Shown here in pieces: positions 10,647 through 23,101 of a DNA stretch of 64,000 nucleotides; the first letter of the stretch is position 1; each line of letters begins with the position of its first letter. Below the pieces are notes generated by a model. It made no database searches and was not told the DNA's origin. It worked only from the letters and a program-made list of their open reading frames with translations. The DNA comes from Orobanche coerulescens (taxonomy: Eukaryota > Streptophyta > Magnoliopsida > Lamiales > Orobanchaceae). The stretch lies in contig CM065814.1 in assembly GCA_033398695.1 (NCBI GenBank), positions 104,782,501-104,846,500 on the forward strand, written 5' to 3'. Position numbers and translations under genes: made by a program.

Positions 10647-13045
10647 GTATGACTTGCCATTCACTTCCTACTCGACCTTTTTCAATCTCCCAACTGAGGA
10701 ACGCTTCCTTTCCCTTCCAACTTCGTTTCTAAGCCTTTCTAACTTGTGTTGGAGCCTCAACACTTGATTGGTGACTTGGAGAAGCTAGAGATTGAAGTGT
10801 ATCCCTTGAAGTGTTGGTGTTGTTCTTCATTTTAAGGTTGGTCTTTCTTTAACTCATATCAATTCCATGCTTATGATGATGTTAGTAGATAAATACTTCA
10901 CATAATGTTAGTTTAAACTAGTGTAGACATGATAAGTTAATTGAATCATGCTCAAACTAAGTGAAGATTAACTTTGAAGGTATTAGTGTTACTTCTTGAT
11001 GTAAATAACTTCATAATGTGATTGTATTGATAATGATATACATAAAACTTGAGGTATATCATGATAATCGGAAGTTGATTTTAGTCTCAACACTAGGAAC
11101 ATGTTAGGGATGATATCCTTAATGATTAAAAGTGAGAAATGTTAAATTTGTCTTGAACATTCTATTGATTCTTGAAGGTAGTATGGAACCATGATTTTTG
11201 GCCTCTAAAACCTTTGTAATAAAATTGTTGGAAAGATGATGTTAACCCTTTGTAGATGATCTTTGTTAGATGGATGAACTTACTTCAAAAATCTCAAGTA
11301 TCCAATGATATAACTAGGTTTTTGATAAATTCTTCAAAGTAAAACAATGAATGTTGATAGAAGGAAGTTGTAATCTTCATATGTTCGAATTTATCGATTT
11401 CGTTAAAAGGCGTTAATCACTACATTAATAGGTTGATAATGTTCTTAGGAGAATTTTGTTGAATATGATGATACAAATGCGGTAGATGAGTAGCCGAATT
11501 CCATTTCATTAATCCGTGCGTGTTAAGAGACGTAAATTAAGATGATGTTCTTAATTCACTAAAAAAACTTAAACTTATGTTTCATATAGTAATCAAGTTT
11601 TGAATGAAATCGTTGGTAAGATAATGAAGAATGTAATTAAACACAACTTATATCGTAATCGGAAGTGTCGATGATTTGAAAAGATATTTTCACGATATTG
11701 CATTGATAATAAACTAGACATCAAGAATTTGACATTAAGGTTAGAATATGTAATGAACATGATAAACATACGATGATTTGTAATAAGAACATTAAAATGA
11801 TCAATAGGATAATCGATTTATTCAAGTAAATTTACGAATATTGTTTATGCGATAATACCATTATTGTACGAATGTGTTGTTGAATGAATTATATTTCATT
11901 CAAGGTTGATTGTTCACGTGAGTATTATTAGACGAGGATACCGTTCGTTTGACCATTCAAGGAAGGATTATTCGTCTACGGAATTGAAGCAAGTTATCTT
12001 GCTTGGTTATAATGATGGTTGAATTCTTGTGATTATTATGAGTTTCGTGTGTATGAAATGTTCTGATAATCTATGATTCGTGATATGGTGATACCCTTGA
12101 TCGTATTGTCATGGTGTTGGGGATGATATACCCGAAATTACCGTCCTTGTTACCGTTAGTCCTTTTGAGCTTTGTTGACACTTCAGTGAGTTGTTCGATT
12201 CCTTGGTAAAAGTGTAATTCGTTGAGTTTCGTTGTCATGTTGTATCGTGACATCTCTGGATTCATATCTGCGCGCCGATTGGTTATGTGTAGGATTTTTA
12301 GCCGGGCACTTGATGATCATGCGTGGATGTTTTCCGCATTTAGATCGTGCACACGAGACGTAGTTCGTGAGGCTAATTAGGTACATCGTCCCACGTATAT
12401 TCTGGATTCCGTATACGGGGTGGACATGTGCACGGACACATTTCCGGATCGGGCGTACTGTGACGTCCGTCTTGAGCCATAGTATATGGTCGTTTGTATA
12501 TTTGGTTATGTTCGACAGTTGGGACTGATTGTTTATACGCCTTCGGGGTATATTCAGTAGTCGGTGGATTTCTTTGAGATCAGTATATATGAATTGTATA
12601 AGGTCATGAGAATTATTATCATTTATAGCTGACCCTTTGGTTTGGGGCGAAATACTTGTATTTCAGGGCGAGGAAAGGGCAAGGCACAGGAGGAGCACAA
12701 TGGCGACGGAGGATTCTGATGTATGCTATTTCGGGGGCCCCGAGTCTTTTGGTTGTTCGGTTATGCTTTAATCGTGACTTTCATTTTATTTTGTGTCGGA
12801 TGAATGTACTAAAATTTGTTAGGTACTGCCCATCGTCATATGGTCTGTACCGAGTTTGGATCCTGTGTATGTTTGCTCGTATTTAAAAACATGAATAACT
12901 CATACTCCACACCGGGGTTTTGATAAATATTGTGGTACGGTGCCACGTTGACAGATTTTAAATGCATATTGTGATATCGTCTGGTGGGTCCCAATAGGGG
13001 TCCACGGCACTGTAATAGACACTGTTTTTGGGCTGTTACAGAAGA

Positions 13046-13058
13046 TGGTATCAGAGAG
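13046..13058 (+). other. primer-binding site of gypsy C
   Basis: TGGTATCAGAGAG starts five bases after the 5' LTR end. It matches the 3' end of initiator methionine tRNA, the usual primer in chromoviruses. Confidence 0.8.
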
Positions 13059-13453
13059 TGTGTTTTTATTTTGAGTCATTGTAGAATCGAAATAGCATCA
13101 AGGAAACTTCGTGCCACGTGTAACCTGTGCAAGCGCCTGACCCGTCGAATACGGTATGTTCTCATGAACCATAATTTGATTACTGGCATGATATTGACGA
13201 TGTATTGGTCTCCTTACTTATCTTGGCATCTTGCTACCATGAGGCAAAATTCATCTATTTGATGATAACCTAAATTAATTATGTGATTGGAATTGTTTCG
13301 ACTTAATGTTGATATGATATTGAGTGTGTAACACTTGTAGTGCCAGTGATTCTTTACAACTGCTTTGTTGGATAGGAAATTCCCTGTTGCTATTAACTTA
13401 GCATGAATTATGATTGATAAATCGAACTGTACTTGTGACTTGATTCTTTCAGT

Positions 13454-14712
13454 ATGGAAAGGAACCTTAGAGGCCGTGGCAGAGGGGGACGAGGCCGCGG
13501 AAGAGGCCAAATTCCGATACCACGAGCTAACAGACGCGCGAATGTGGAACAGAGTTCCGCAGGCAGTGATTCGCCTTCTAGGGACCAATCACACCACACC
13601 GGAGAGAATGCACGTGTCGATCCTTACACCGTGATGCAGGGCATGATGGCCCAGATGACCCAAATGGGTCAGCTGATGGAAACTATGCAGAGGAATACTA
13701 CTGGTCAACAACAGGGACAACAGCCTCCGCCTCTGGTGCCTAGCGGGATCGTGAGCCGGATTATTAGCGACATATCACGTCAGCGACCTCCGACTTTTGA
13801 AGGCTCATCTGAGCCTGCCGACATTGTACACTGGATAGAGCACTTCGAGAAACTGTTCGAGATGGTGGAGTGCCCAGAGGAACATCGAGTTGCTGTGGCA
13901 GCCTACTACCTTAGTAAGAGTGCCCATACTTGGTGGCTTTCTGTGAGGCCTGCCGAAGGCGCGAGTACTTGGGAGGAATTCAAGAATCTTATGCTAGATC
14001 GTTACTATCCTGCACCCCTCCGTGAAGCCAAATTGTCCGAATTACTAAACCCCGACCCATCGGAAGACGAGGATGTGTTAGCGATTGCCGAAAAATTCCA
14101 AGCACTTCTCCCTTTTGCTACGTCAGTTGTCCGTTCGGAAGCTGATAAGATAAAATATTTCCTCAAGAGGCTTAAACCCCGAATGAGGATGCAATTACTC
14201 AATCACCACTGTACGACCTTACCGGAGTTTATTGAGAAGGCTTTGGAGTATGAACTTACTGCGAAAGAGATTTCTAAGAAGCACCTCGATTTTCCAACAA
14301 GAGATCCAGAACTGGACCTAAGGAGACAAGAATCGGGGTATTCAAGAAACCCCACTGTACTAAATCCTTACGAATGGCCACCTATGGCACCGAAACCGGC
14401 AGAACGCACTCTCGGCAATCACCACCGTCGTGTGTTATAACCGTGGGGACCAGGGGAATATCGGCTCAAGTGTCCGGCCGGCCGCTGTCACACTTGCGGG
14501 AAGAACGGTCATCGTGCTCGCTATTGCCGGGTGGACTCGGCGTGCTCCAGAGCATCTCTTGCTCCAAGATGCCTTTTGTTCAGAACGTGCTCCTCCATCC
14601 GCTTCTTACCGGACTACCGGGCGAACAAAGGGATGGGCCGTGGAAATCAAGTTGGTACACTGCTCCGGGTTGCAAAACCCAGAGTCTACGAGATGAAGAA
14701 AGCCGATGATCC
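13454..14712 (+). pseudogene. gypsy C gag (capsid and nucleocapsid), frameshifted
   Basis: The start at 13454 follows about 400 bases of leader. The N-terminus is a glycine/arginine-rich RNA-binding-like stretch (residues 5-20). A methionine/glutamine-rich segment follows, then the retrotransposon gag capsid domain from about residue 110 (RPPTFEGSSEPADIVHWIE, AYYLSKSAHTWW, LMLDRYYPAPLREAK). The first frame ends at 14440. The rest continues in other frames: a degraded knuckle at CYNRGDQG, where the second cysteine is arginine, and an intact one, CHTCGKNGHRARYC, at about 14485-14526. Gag would form the virus-like particle and bind the element RNA. The frameshift before the knuckles would remove RNA binding. 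Confidence 0.9.
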
Positions 14713-14718
14713 CGGCCG

Positions 14719-16083
14719 ATGATTGCAGTACTCGAGATCCACTCTCAGCCCGTTTGTGTTCTTTTTGATACTGGTGCTTCACACTCCTTTTTGTCTAGTT
14801 CTTGTTTAAGTCATTTGCATTTGAATCGTGTTATCGATTGTGAACCTTATGTAATTGGTCTACCCGATGGTAGAAGAATTATTGGGAGTCGTGAAGTACA
14901 GAACTGTCCGATTAGCATGAACAACCGTGAGTGGTTGTCCGACTTGATTGTGGTTGATTTACCTAAAAATGATGTAATCTTGGGTATCGACTGGATGGAT
15001 CGTCACGATGCCGTGCTTAGCGTCTGTAAGCGAATGGTGACCGTCACATCGGTTGATGGCGTCGAGTGTATTTTTCGGGGTGATAATCCCAATCATTCTG
15101 GGAGAGTCATCAGCGCTATGAAGGCTATGAGATTACTGAACCAGGGATGCATTGGTTATTGGTGTTATATGACTAAGACGACTGACCGGCCAGTCAAATT
15201 GATTGATATTCCAGTAGTTCGAGATTATCCAGATGTATTTCCAGACGAGCTCCCAGGAATACCCCCACAACGAGAGGTGGAATTCACCATTGAGTTGGAG
15301 CCAGGGACGTCCCCGCTTTCGAAAGCACCATACCGTATGGCCCCGACTGAGATGCAGGAATTGAAAAGACAACTCGAAGAATTAGCTGAGAAAGGGTACG
15401 TTCGACCCAGTGCATCCCCTTGGGGAGCGCCGGTGTTATTCGTACGGAAGAAGGATGGATCGCTGCGTTTGTGTATTGATTACCGGGAGCTGAACAAGGT
15501 AACAATTAAGAACAAATATCCTTTACCTCGCATCGATGATCTATTGGATCAGCTCCAAGGAGCCGCTGTATTTTCCAAGATCGACCTGAGGTCCGGGTAC
15601 CACCAATTGCGGATTCGAGAGTCTGACATCCCGAAGACAGCTTTTCGCACTCGCTATGGGCATTATGAGTTCGTTGTCATGCCATTTGGACTGACTAATG
15701 CACCTGCAGTATTCATGGAATTGATGAATCGGGTTTTTATTAATTATCTGGATCGTTTTGTAGCCGTTTTTATTGACGACATCTTGGTCTACTCTCATGA
15801 TCACGAGGAGCATGAGTGTCACCTCCGCCAGGTTCTCGACGCATTAAGGCGAGAACAACTCTATGGAAAATTTTCTAAGTGTGAATTCTGGATGTCTGAA
15901 GTTATTTTTCTGGGTCATGTGATATCAGCAGAGGGAGTAAGAGTAGACCCACAGAATACGGAAGCTATCCGAGACTGGCTACCCCCAAAGAACGTGAAGG
16001 AAGTTCGTAGTTTTCTGGGTCTAGCAAAGCTACATGCATTTATTCGTGGAAGGATTTTCCAAAATTGCTCAACCGATGACTAA
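14719..16083 (+). pseudogene. gypsy C pol: aspartic protease and reverse transcriptase
   Basis: The protease has the active-site block [13 protein letters not shown] at about residue 15 and a long open tail. RT runs from about residue 190: [46 protein letters not shown], the [14 protein letters not shown] block, [13 protein letters not shown], and the catalytic block [10 protein letters not shown]. The thumb [13 protein letters not shown] is present. The frame is then lost near 16030, where the [12 protein letters not shown] block shifts to the next frame. Upstream, a one-base slip separates it from gag. All visible catalytic residues of protease and RT are kept. Confidence 0.92.
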
Positions 16084-16558
16084 TCTGTTGAGAAAAGATA
16101 AGAAGTACTTGTGGTCGGAAGCCTGCCAACAAAGTTTTGATGAACTCAAAGGTCGATTAATTTCAGCACCTGTTTTGGTACTACCTAGAGGAACGGAAGG
16201 ATTCGCGGTATATAGCGATGCATCGAGGCAGGGCCTTGGCTGCGTGTTAATGCAGGATGGGAAAGTGATCGCCTATGCGTCCAGACAGTTGCGTCCTTAT
16301 GAGGTCAACTACCCGACTCATGACTTGGAGTTAGCAGCCGTAGTGTTTGCTTTAAAAATCTGGCGCCACTATCTGTATGGAGTTGCCTACCAGATTTTTA
16401 CGGACCACAAGAGCCTGAAGTATATTTTTATCCAGAAGGAGTTGAACATGAGACAAAGGAGGTGGCTATAGATAATCGAAGAATATGATATCGAGATCCT
16501 TTACCATCCAGGCAAGGCAAACGTGGTTGCCGATGCCTTGAGCCGCAAGACGGTGTAG
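16034..16558 (+). pseudogene. gypsy C pol: RNase H
   Basis: [14 protein letters not shown] leads into RNase H with [57 protein letters not shown] and [10 protein letters not shown] stop (TAG, 16468-16470) stands where a glutamate is expected. The same frame then goes on through [16 protein letters not shown] and a second stop at 16556-16558. It removes the RNA template during reverse transcription in intact relatives. Confidence 0.9.
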
Positions 16559-17640
16559 GAGCAGATGCTAGCTCGTTTGACCGCCCAGAGGGAGTTGCAA
16601 TTAGAGTTCATGAGACCAGAGATTGAGGTCTGGATACAACGCATTCAGGGACAACTGTGCATGATTGAGATTTCACCGTCCCATGATGAGACGATCAGGA
16701 CGAAACAGATGACGGACCCATTCTTATCCAGAATTCGAGGAGAAATCACTCAGGGGAAGGCCCCTGGATTTGTGGTTCACGAGGATGGACTGTTACGCTT
16801 TGAAATCGAATATGTGTACCAGCAGACGAAAAGTTGAGGAATACTATTCTAAAGGAGGCTCATGCTACCCCGTATTCCATACACCCGGGATCAAACAAAA
16901 TGTATAAGGATTTGAAGCCGTATTATTGGTGGGGTAACATGAAACGGGAGGTTGCCGAATTCGTTTCGAAATGTTTGACCTGTCAGCAGGTCAAGATTGA
17001 ACATCAACGACCAGCTGGCATGATGAAACCGCTTCCGATTCCCGAGTGGAAGTGGGAAGACATATCGATGGACTTTATTACTAGTTTGCCGACGAGCCGT
17101 CGAGGCATGAATACGATTTGGGTGGTTGTGGATCGATTGACTAAATCAGCCCACTTCTTGGAGATCAAGGATACTTGGGGCCCTGAGAGATTGGCCCAAT
17201 TATTCATCAAAGAGATTGTGAGACTGCATGGCACCCCTAAGAGTATTGTATCAGATCGGGACGGACGGTTCGTGTCGCACTTTTGGAAGGCGGTTCATCG
17301 TGCTATGGGTACACAGTTGAACTTCAGTACGGCTTTTCATCCTCAGACCGACGGGCCGATCCGAGAGGACAATTCAAACTCTAGAGGATATGTTGAGGGC
17401 ATGTGCTCTCGATTGGAAGCCTGACTGGGAAGCCCAACTGCCGTTGGTAGAATTCACATACAATAATAGCTGGCACGCCTCGATCATGATGGCACCTTAT
17501 GAAGCATTGTATGGTCGTCGTTGTAGGTCCCCTTTGTGCTGGGACGAATTGTCTGAATCTATTGGTACGGAACCTGATATGTTATTAGCAGCCCACGAGA
17601 AGATTTCCCTGATCAAGAGCCGTCTATTAACGGCCTAAAG
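16559..17640 (+). pseudogene. gypsy C pol: integrase
   Basis: A linker is followed by a frameshift near 16815, then the zinc-binding HHCC segment (EAHATPYSIHPG ... CLTCQQVK). The DDE core follows: SMDFITSLP with the first aspartate, IVSDRDGRFVSHFW with the second, and after a one-base slip near 17352 the segment with the glutamate. LPLVEFTYNNSWHASI, YEALYGRRCRSPLCW and a stop at 17636-17638 (CAA to TAA in the expected TAQSRQKSY block) follow. All three catalytic residues can be found, but in different frames. Confidence 0.9.
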
Positions 17641-18112
17641 CCGCCAGAAATCATATGCAGATAATCATCGACGACCACTCGAGTTTGAGGTTGGTGACCA
17701 TGTACTAGTCAAAGTATCTCCTACCAGAGGTGTTTTCCGATTCGGGAAGAGAGGCAAATTGAGCCCAAGGTATATTGGTCCGTTTGAGATCTTGGAACGA
17801 GTAGGCGACCTAGCCTATCGTTTAGCATTACCACCAGCTTTGAGTCGGATTCACAACGTATTCCATGTATCTCAGTTAAGAAAGTATGTTGCTGATCCAA
17901 GTCACGTTATTCAATTCGACGAGGTCGAAATAGCCGACGACCATTCGTATGAAGAACGGCCTGTGCAGATACTCGAGAGAAGAATTAAACAGTTGAGGAA
18001 CAAGACGATTCCCTTATTAAAAATTTAGTGGTCGAGACATGGAGTCGAGGAAGCTACGTGGGAAACTGAAGATAGCATGCGAGAGAAATACCCCGAACTG
18101 TTTACCCCTTAG
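17641..18112 (+). pseudogene. gypsy C pol: integrase C-terminus and chromodomain
   Basis: FEVGDHVLVKVSPTRGVFRFG and LSPRYIGPFEILERVGDLAYRLALP are the GPF/Y part of the integrase. NVFHVSQLRKYV leads to a chromodomain with YEERPVQILERR, TIPLLKI and WSRHGVEEATWE, ending at TAG 18110-18112. A stop at 18026-18028 interrupts the chromodomain just before the tryptophan. Chromodomains steer chromovirus insertion toward marked chromatin. Confidence 0.9.
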
Positions 18113-18130
18113 TTTCGGGGACGAAACTCC

Positions 18131-18147
18131 TTTTAAGGGGGGGAGTA
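18131..18147 (+). other. polypurine tract and pre-LTR block of gypsy C
   Basis: AAGGGGGGGAG follows TTTCGGGGACGAAACTCC. The same TTTCGGG(A)GAAAC-TTTTAAGG arrangement precedes the 3' LTRs of gypsy D and of both LARDs. Confidence 0.85.
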
Positions 18148-21064
18148 TGTAATACCCTCGCCTTTAATATTGTATTTCATGATTTAAGTTAAGTATTTTC
18201 GCACCATATCTGTGATGTTGTAGCAAGTACCGACGAATTATGATAAGTTGATGTCATGGTCATTCATACTATATTAGTTGTTGGGTGATATTGCGAGAAT
18301 TCCATTTATGCTTGTTATGGTACTTAACGTACGTTAACATGTATTCTTAACGTACGCTATGTAGGCCGCCTTACGTACGTAACATCAATACGTTAACGTA
18401 CGTAATGCGGAAGATCCTCGGTGATCGCCTTTCGGCGGGTGGGGCCGAGCAGGGGTAGGTGGTCGGGAGTCGATCGCGACAGCCAAGTCAACGGCTATTA
18501 CGTACGTAATAGCTGCCTGGTTACGTACGTAACGAACTGCGTGTTTTGAGGCAGGGAGATTTGATGAAATTGGTTACGTACGTAATGATCATAAGATTAC
18601 GTCCGTAAAGGCTATAACGTACGTTAACCACGTTCGTTAACGTACGTAATGTCAAGTTCAGATTATAAAAGTATGACTTGCCATTCACTTCCTACTCGAC
18701 CTTTTTCAATCTCCCAACTGAGGAACGCTTCCTTTCCCTTCCAACTTCGTTTCTAAGCCTTTCTAACTTGTGTTGGAGCCTCAACACTTGATTGGTGACT
18801 TGGAGAAGCTAGAGATTGAAGTGTATCCCTTGAAGTGTTGGTGTTGTTCTTCATTTTAAGGTTGGTCTTTCTTTAACTCATATCAATTCCATGCTTATGA
18901 TGATGTTAGTAGATAAATACTTCACATAATGTTAGTTTAAACTAGTTTAGACATGATAAGTTAATTGAATCATGCTCAAACTAAGTGAAGATTAACTTTG
19001 AAGGTATTAGTGTTACTTCTTGATGTAAATAACTTCATAATGTGATTGTATTGATAATGATATACATAAAACCTGAGGTATAGCATGATAATCGGAAGTT
19101 GATTTTAGTCTCAACACTAGGAACATGTTAGGGATGATATCCTTAATGATTAAAAGTGAGAAATGTTAAATTTGTCTTGAACATTCTATTGATTCTTGAA
19201 GGTAGTATGGAACCATGATTTTTGGCCTCTAAAACCTTTGTAATAAAATTGTTGGAAAGATGATGTTAACCCTTTGTAGATGATCTTTGTTAGATGGATG
19301 AACTTACTTCAAAAATCTCAAGTATCCAATGATATAACTAGGTTTTTGATAAATTCTTCAAAGTAAAACAATGAATGTTGATAGAAGGAAGTTGTAATCT
19401 TCATATGTTCGAATTTATCGATTTCGTTAAAAGGCGTTAATCACTACATTAATAGGTTGATAATGTTCTTAGGAGAATTTTGTTGAATATGATGATACAA
19501 ATGCGGTAGATGAGTAGCCGAATTCCATTTCATTAATCCGTGCGTGTTAAGAGACGTAAATTAAGATGATGTTCTTAATTCACTAAAAAAACTTAAACTT
19601 ATGTTTCATATAGTAATCAAGTTTTGAATGAAATCGTTGGTAAGATAATGAAGAATGTAATTAAACACAACTTATATCGTAATCGGAAGTGTCGATGATT
19701 TGAAAAGATATTTTCACGATATTGCATTGATAATAAACTAGACATCAAGAATTTGACATTAAGGTTAGAATATGTAATGAACATGATAAACATACGATGA
19801 TTTGTAATAAGAACATTAAAATGATCAATAGGATAATCGATTTATTCAAGTAAATTTACGAATATTGTTTATGCGATAATACCATTATCGCATTTAATGT
19901 GTTGTTGAATGAATTATATTTCATTCAAGGTTGCTTGTTCACGTGAGTATTATTAGACGAGGATACCGTTCGTTTGACCATTCAAGGAAGGATTATTCGT
20001 CTACGGAATTGAGGCAAGTTATCTTGCTTGGTTATAATGATGGTTGAATTCTTGCGATTATTATGAGTTTCGTGTGTATGAAATGTTTTGATAATCTATG
20101 ATTCGTGATATGGTGATACCCTTGATCGTATTGTCATGGTGTTGGGGATGATATACCCGAAATTACCGTCCTTGTTACCGTTAGTCCTTTTGAGCTTTGT
20201 TGACACTTCGGTGAGTTGTTCGATTCCTTGGTAAAAGTGTAATTCGTTGAGTTTCGTTGTCATGTTGTATCGTGAAATCTCTGGAGTCATATCTGCGCGC
20301 CGATTGGTTATGTGTAGGATTTTTAGCCGGGCACTTGATGATCATGCGTGGATGTTTTCCGCATTTAGATCGTGCACACGAGACGTAGTTCGTGAGGCTA
20401 ATTAGGTACATCGTCCCACGTATATTCTGGATTCCGTATACGGGGTGGACATGTGCATGGACACATTTCCGGATCGGGCGTACTGTGACGTCCGTCTTGA
20501 GCCATAGTATATGGTCGTTCGTATATTTGGTTATGTTCGATAGTTGGGACTCATTGTTTATACGCCTTCGGGGTATATTCAGTAGTCGGTGGATTTCTTT
20601 GAGATCAGTATATATGAATTGTATAAGGTCATGATAATTATTATCATTTATAGCTGACCCTGTGGTTTGGGGCGAAATACTTGTATTTCAGGGCGAGGAA
20701 AGGGCAAGGCACAGGAGGAGCACAATGGCGACGGAGGATTCTGATGTATGCTATTTCGGGCCCCCCGAGTCTTTTGGTTGTTCGATTATGCTTTAATCGT
20801 GACTTTCATTTTATTTTGTGTCGGATGAATGTACTAAAATTTGTTAGGTACTGCCCATCGTCATATGGTCTGTACCGAGTTTGGATCCTCTGATGTTTGC
20901 TCGTATTTAAAAACATGAATAACTCATACTCCACACCGGGGTTTTGATAAATATTGTGGTACGGTGCCACGTTGACAGATTTTAAATGCAAATTGTGATA
21001 TCGCCTGGTGGGTCCCAGTAGGGGTCCACGGCACTGTAATAGCCACTGTTTTTGGGCGGTTACA
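18148..21064 (+). repeat. 3' LTR of gypsy C
   Basis: Same length as the 5' LTR and almost identical. Visible differences include the 10394-10410 / 18418-18434 segment and the last palindromes. TATA at 18663-18670. Followed by the GATAC duplication at 21065-21069. Confidence 0.95.
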
Positions 21065-21548
21065 GATACACTTTAGATTCTTCCCGGTCTCTCTTTCCAC
21101 CGAGGCATGAAATTGTTTGAAAGTGTCTAACACTTGATCTTTGGTCTTCAAGGTGTATGCCCACACCTTCCTAGAGTGATCGTCGATGAATGTGACAAAA
21201 TACCGGCAACCACCGAGCGTCCTAGTCTTCATAGGACCACAAACATCGGAATGAACAAGATCAAGCACATTTTCCTTCCGTGAAGGAGTATGACTCTTAA
21301 AAGTAACTCTCCTTTGCTTCCCAGCTAGACAATGAGAGCATCTTCTAAGGTGTACTTTGTGAACCCCGGACAACGCCTCCTTCTTCAACAATAGCGCCAC
21401 TCCTTTTTCACTCATATGACCGAGCCTCTTATGCCATAGCTCGGCCATGTCGTCATTGTCGATTGTGTTCACGGAATTAGTCGTGACCTTCGAAAGTGTC
21501 ACGTACAATTTTCCTTCCTTTTGACCTCTTCCAGCAATCAAGGAGCCT
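21065..21548 (-). pseudogene. copia A pol: GAG-pre-integrase and integrase N-terminal half
   Basis: Minus-strand reading from 21541: KLYVTLSKV, LWHKRLGHMSEKGVALLLKK, CSHCLAGKQRRVTF (together the HHCC zinc module), then VLDLVHSDVCGPMKTRTLGG and YFVTFIDDHSRKVWAYTLK with the first two catalytic region residues. It reaches ASVERETGKNLKCI at the gypsy C border and continues at 10123. The upstream part (protease, gag) is cut off by Athila B at 21549. The short extension past 21065 toward lower coordinates reads gypsy C LTR and is not part of the gene. Confidence 0.88.
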
Positions 21549-21714
21549 TGTTAGACCAAATTTTGCGCACTTTATTGTGATTATTCTATCTCCATTTTAG
21601 GTTTAAATCTGCAAAAATAAGCTTTTAATGCACTATCTTTATATGTTTTGAAGGAAATTAGAGTCCGGAAGCTTGAACGACGAAAAACGGACCAAAACGA
21701 CAATTTTTGGTGAA

Positions 21715-21895
21715 GGGCCGCGGCACAATGATAGCAGGCCGCGGCACACGCACAGGAAGCAAGAGGCGGTACACACTGTACCGGGGGCCGCGGTATGAAA
21801 AAGCTGAGCCACGGCCCGTAAGGACAAATCGCGCCCAGGTCTGCCGCTTTAAAACAGGGGCCGCGGCACACTAATGCCGGGCCGCGGGCCGCCGC
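21715..21895 (+). promoter_or_regulatory. GCCGCGGCAC array upstream of TATA in Athila B LTR
   Basis: Five clear GCCGCGGC copies plus variants within 180 bases. The first part, GGCCGCGGCACAATGATAGC, recurs exactly at 38105-38124 in front of the late ORF of the same element. Confidence 0.7.
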
Positions 21896-21985
21896 GCTGG
21901 TGCCCTACTCACAGCTCGCGATTTCGGAGATTTGGAAGCCCGTTTCTGACCTTTTTCCGGATGCAGTTTTGTGGCTGATGAAAAA

Positions 21986-21996
21986 TTATAAATAGG
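21986..21996 (+). promoter_or_regulatory. TATA box, Athila B 5' LTR
   Basis: TTATAAATAGG, about 90 bases after the CCGCGG array. It is a strong plant TATA match and probably marks the U3/R promoter. Confidence 0.7.
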
Positions 21997-22858
21997 CATT
22001 AAAGGTCAGAAAAAAAAGATCATCGAGGAGAAGGAGAAAACACCAAGGAGCAGAGAGCGGTAGCTAGAGAACGGAGGAATCCAAGTTCTTCGACTGTGTT
22101 AGATTTCTATTATGCTTTCTTTAATTCTTTGTGTACTATTATTTTCTAGCATGTCACGCTAGAACCCTATTCTAGGATTGTGATGAAACTGAGGTTTTGA
22201 CGAATTAACTTTTGATTTTGCATTATCAATATAATTCCCTTTTCTATTGAGTTTTCCCCAATTGTTCTTAATGCTTTCAATTGTGTGGCCTATAATTGAA
22301 TTGTTTTGATTACGTAACTCAAATCGGGAGAGGAGAGTTAGTAGGAAAAATTGGTGAGAAATGTTTTATCTTGTGAGATAGGAAAATACTCATAGGAATT
22401 ACGTGGCCTGTCTGAAGAGTTTGTACTTTTTGTCTATTGTCGAATTAATTCACCTAGGAATAGAGTGTTTTATTCGGCTTAGAAAATTCTACTGACCTCG
22501 GGAGAGGCATTAGAGTATCTTAGCAATATTCGCCTTCAATAAATTGGGAAATCACTTAATTTACATAAATCAAGAGTAATTCGGATAAACTGAGGCGGAT
22601 TCTCAATCCTGGACTATTCTCTTATTTGATCTTCTTTCTTCTAAAAATCGATTGTGTTAATTGTTTTTAGTTTATCAATTTGTTTTGTTTTCTTTAATAT
22701 TCCTTGCACCACAAAATTCGATCGTTTAGATAAAATTAGGATACACATAAATTGGTAGTTAGTAAGTCAGTCCTCGTGGGAACGATATCTTACTAATCAC
22801 TTTATTACTTGCTTACGACAACGTGCACTTGCGTTCACCAAATTTCGCAACAAGTTTT

Positions 22859-22876
22859 TGGCGCCGTTGTCGGGGA
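22859..22876 (+). other. primer-binding site of Athila B
   Basis: TGGCGCCGTTGTCGGGGA closely matches the 3' end of aspartate tRNA, the primer typical of Athila and Tat elements. It lies seven bases after the LTR end. Confidence 0.88.
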
Positions 22877-22988
22877 CTGATTGTTTTACTAATATCGATT
22901 TCAGTATTTCTAGTCTTAATTTTAACATTATTTTATTCTTTGTGTAATTTTTTTATTTGTTTTCCTTTCAGGAATTTCTGGTTAGTGC

Positions 22989-23101
22989 ATGAGAAAATTC
23001 GGTAACGAAGGCCTATTACCTTTGGATACTGAACTCGAGCGCACTCTTCGTAAAAACAAGAAGGAAAAGCGTGAGCTACCGACAAAAGACACCATGGCCG
23101 A
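22989..23101 (+). pseudogene. Athila B gag, first 37 codons
   Basis: ATG at 22989 opens a frame with MRKFGNEGLLPLDTELERTL and a lysine/arginine-rich stretch. It is cut after the second base of a codon by LARD1 at 23102. The codon is completed at 35404, after the duplicated GCCGA, and the frame goes on without a shift. Confidence 0.8.
23097..23101. repeat. target-site duplication GCCGA (left copy) of LARD1
   Basis: GCCGA here and at 35399-35403 flank LARD1 exactly. Both lie in the gag reading frame of Athila B. Confidence 0.95.

Larger units (their letters stand above)
10124..13040 (+). repeat. 5' LTR of gypsy C
   Basis: TGTAATACCCTCGCC ... GGGCTGTTACA. It holds an ACGTACGT palindrome array at 10296-10632, a TATA box at 10639-10646 and about 1.4 kb of AT-rich sequence. 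Near the 3' end is the shared CCTGGTGGGTCCCAATAGGGGTCCACGGC motif region (about 12979-13010). No gene inside; the short ORFs are chance. Confidence 0.95.
10124..21064 (+). mobile_element. gypsy C: Tekay/Del-like chromovirus, complete structure
   Basis: Two equal 2,917-bp LTRs (10124-13040 and 18148-21064) frame a 5.1-kb internal region in the order gag, protease, RT, RNase H, integrase, chromodomain. It has an initiator-methionine-type primer site, a polypurine tract and a perfect 5-bp duplication. The LTRs differ at only a few dozen sites by eye, which suggests a fairly recent insertion. Gag and pol carry several stops and frameshifts, so this copy is not autonomous now. Lineage is inferred from the C-terminal chromodomain wording and the internal order. 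Confidence 0.93.
3545..21548 (-). mobile_element. copia A: Ty1/copia (Tork-like), fragmented by later insertions
   Basis: A minus-strand copia element visible as four pieces: 3545-5541 (3' LTR, RNase H and the end of RT), 8670-10123 (RT start and integrase), 21065-21548 (integrase N-terminal part), with the rest beyond the window. Joining the pieces in thought restores the codon order across each insertion: AAKQ on one side of the solo LTR and ILGIRI on the other, and an uninterrupted integrase reading across gypsy C. The wording of the integrase and RT blocks resembles the plant Tork lineage (Tnt1 type). Its 5' LTR and gag are not in the window because Athila B inserted at 21549. Confidence 0.85.
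21549..22852 (+). repeat. 5' LTR of Athila B
   Basis: TGTTAGACCAAATTTTGCGC ... TTTCGCAACA, about 1.3 kb. It carries the GCCGCGGCAC array (21715-21895) and a TATA box (21986-21996). A CT/AG-rich leader follows, with the usual AT-rich remainder. The right end is fixed by the primer site seven bases on. Confidence 0.85.
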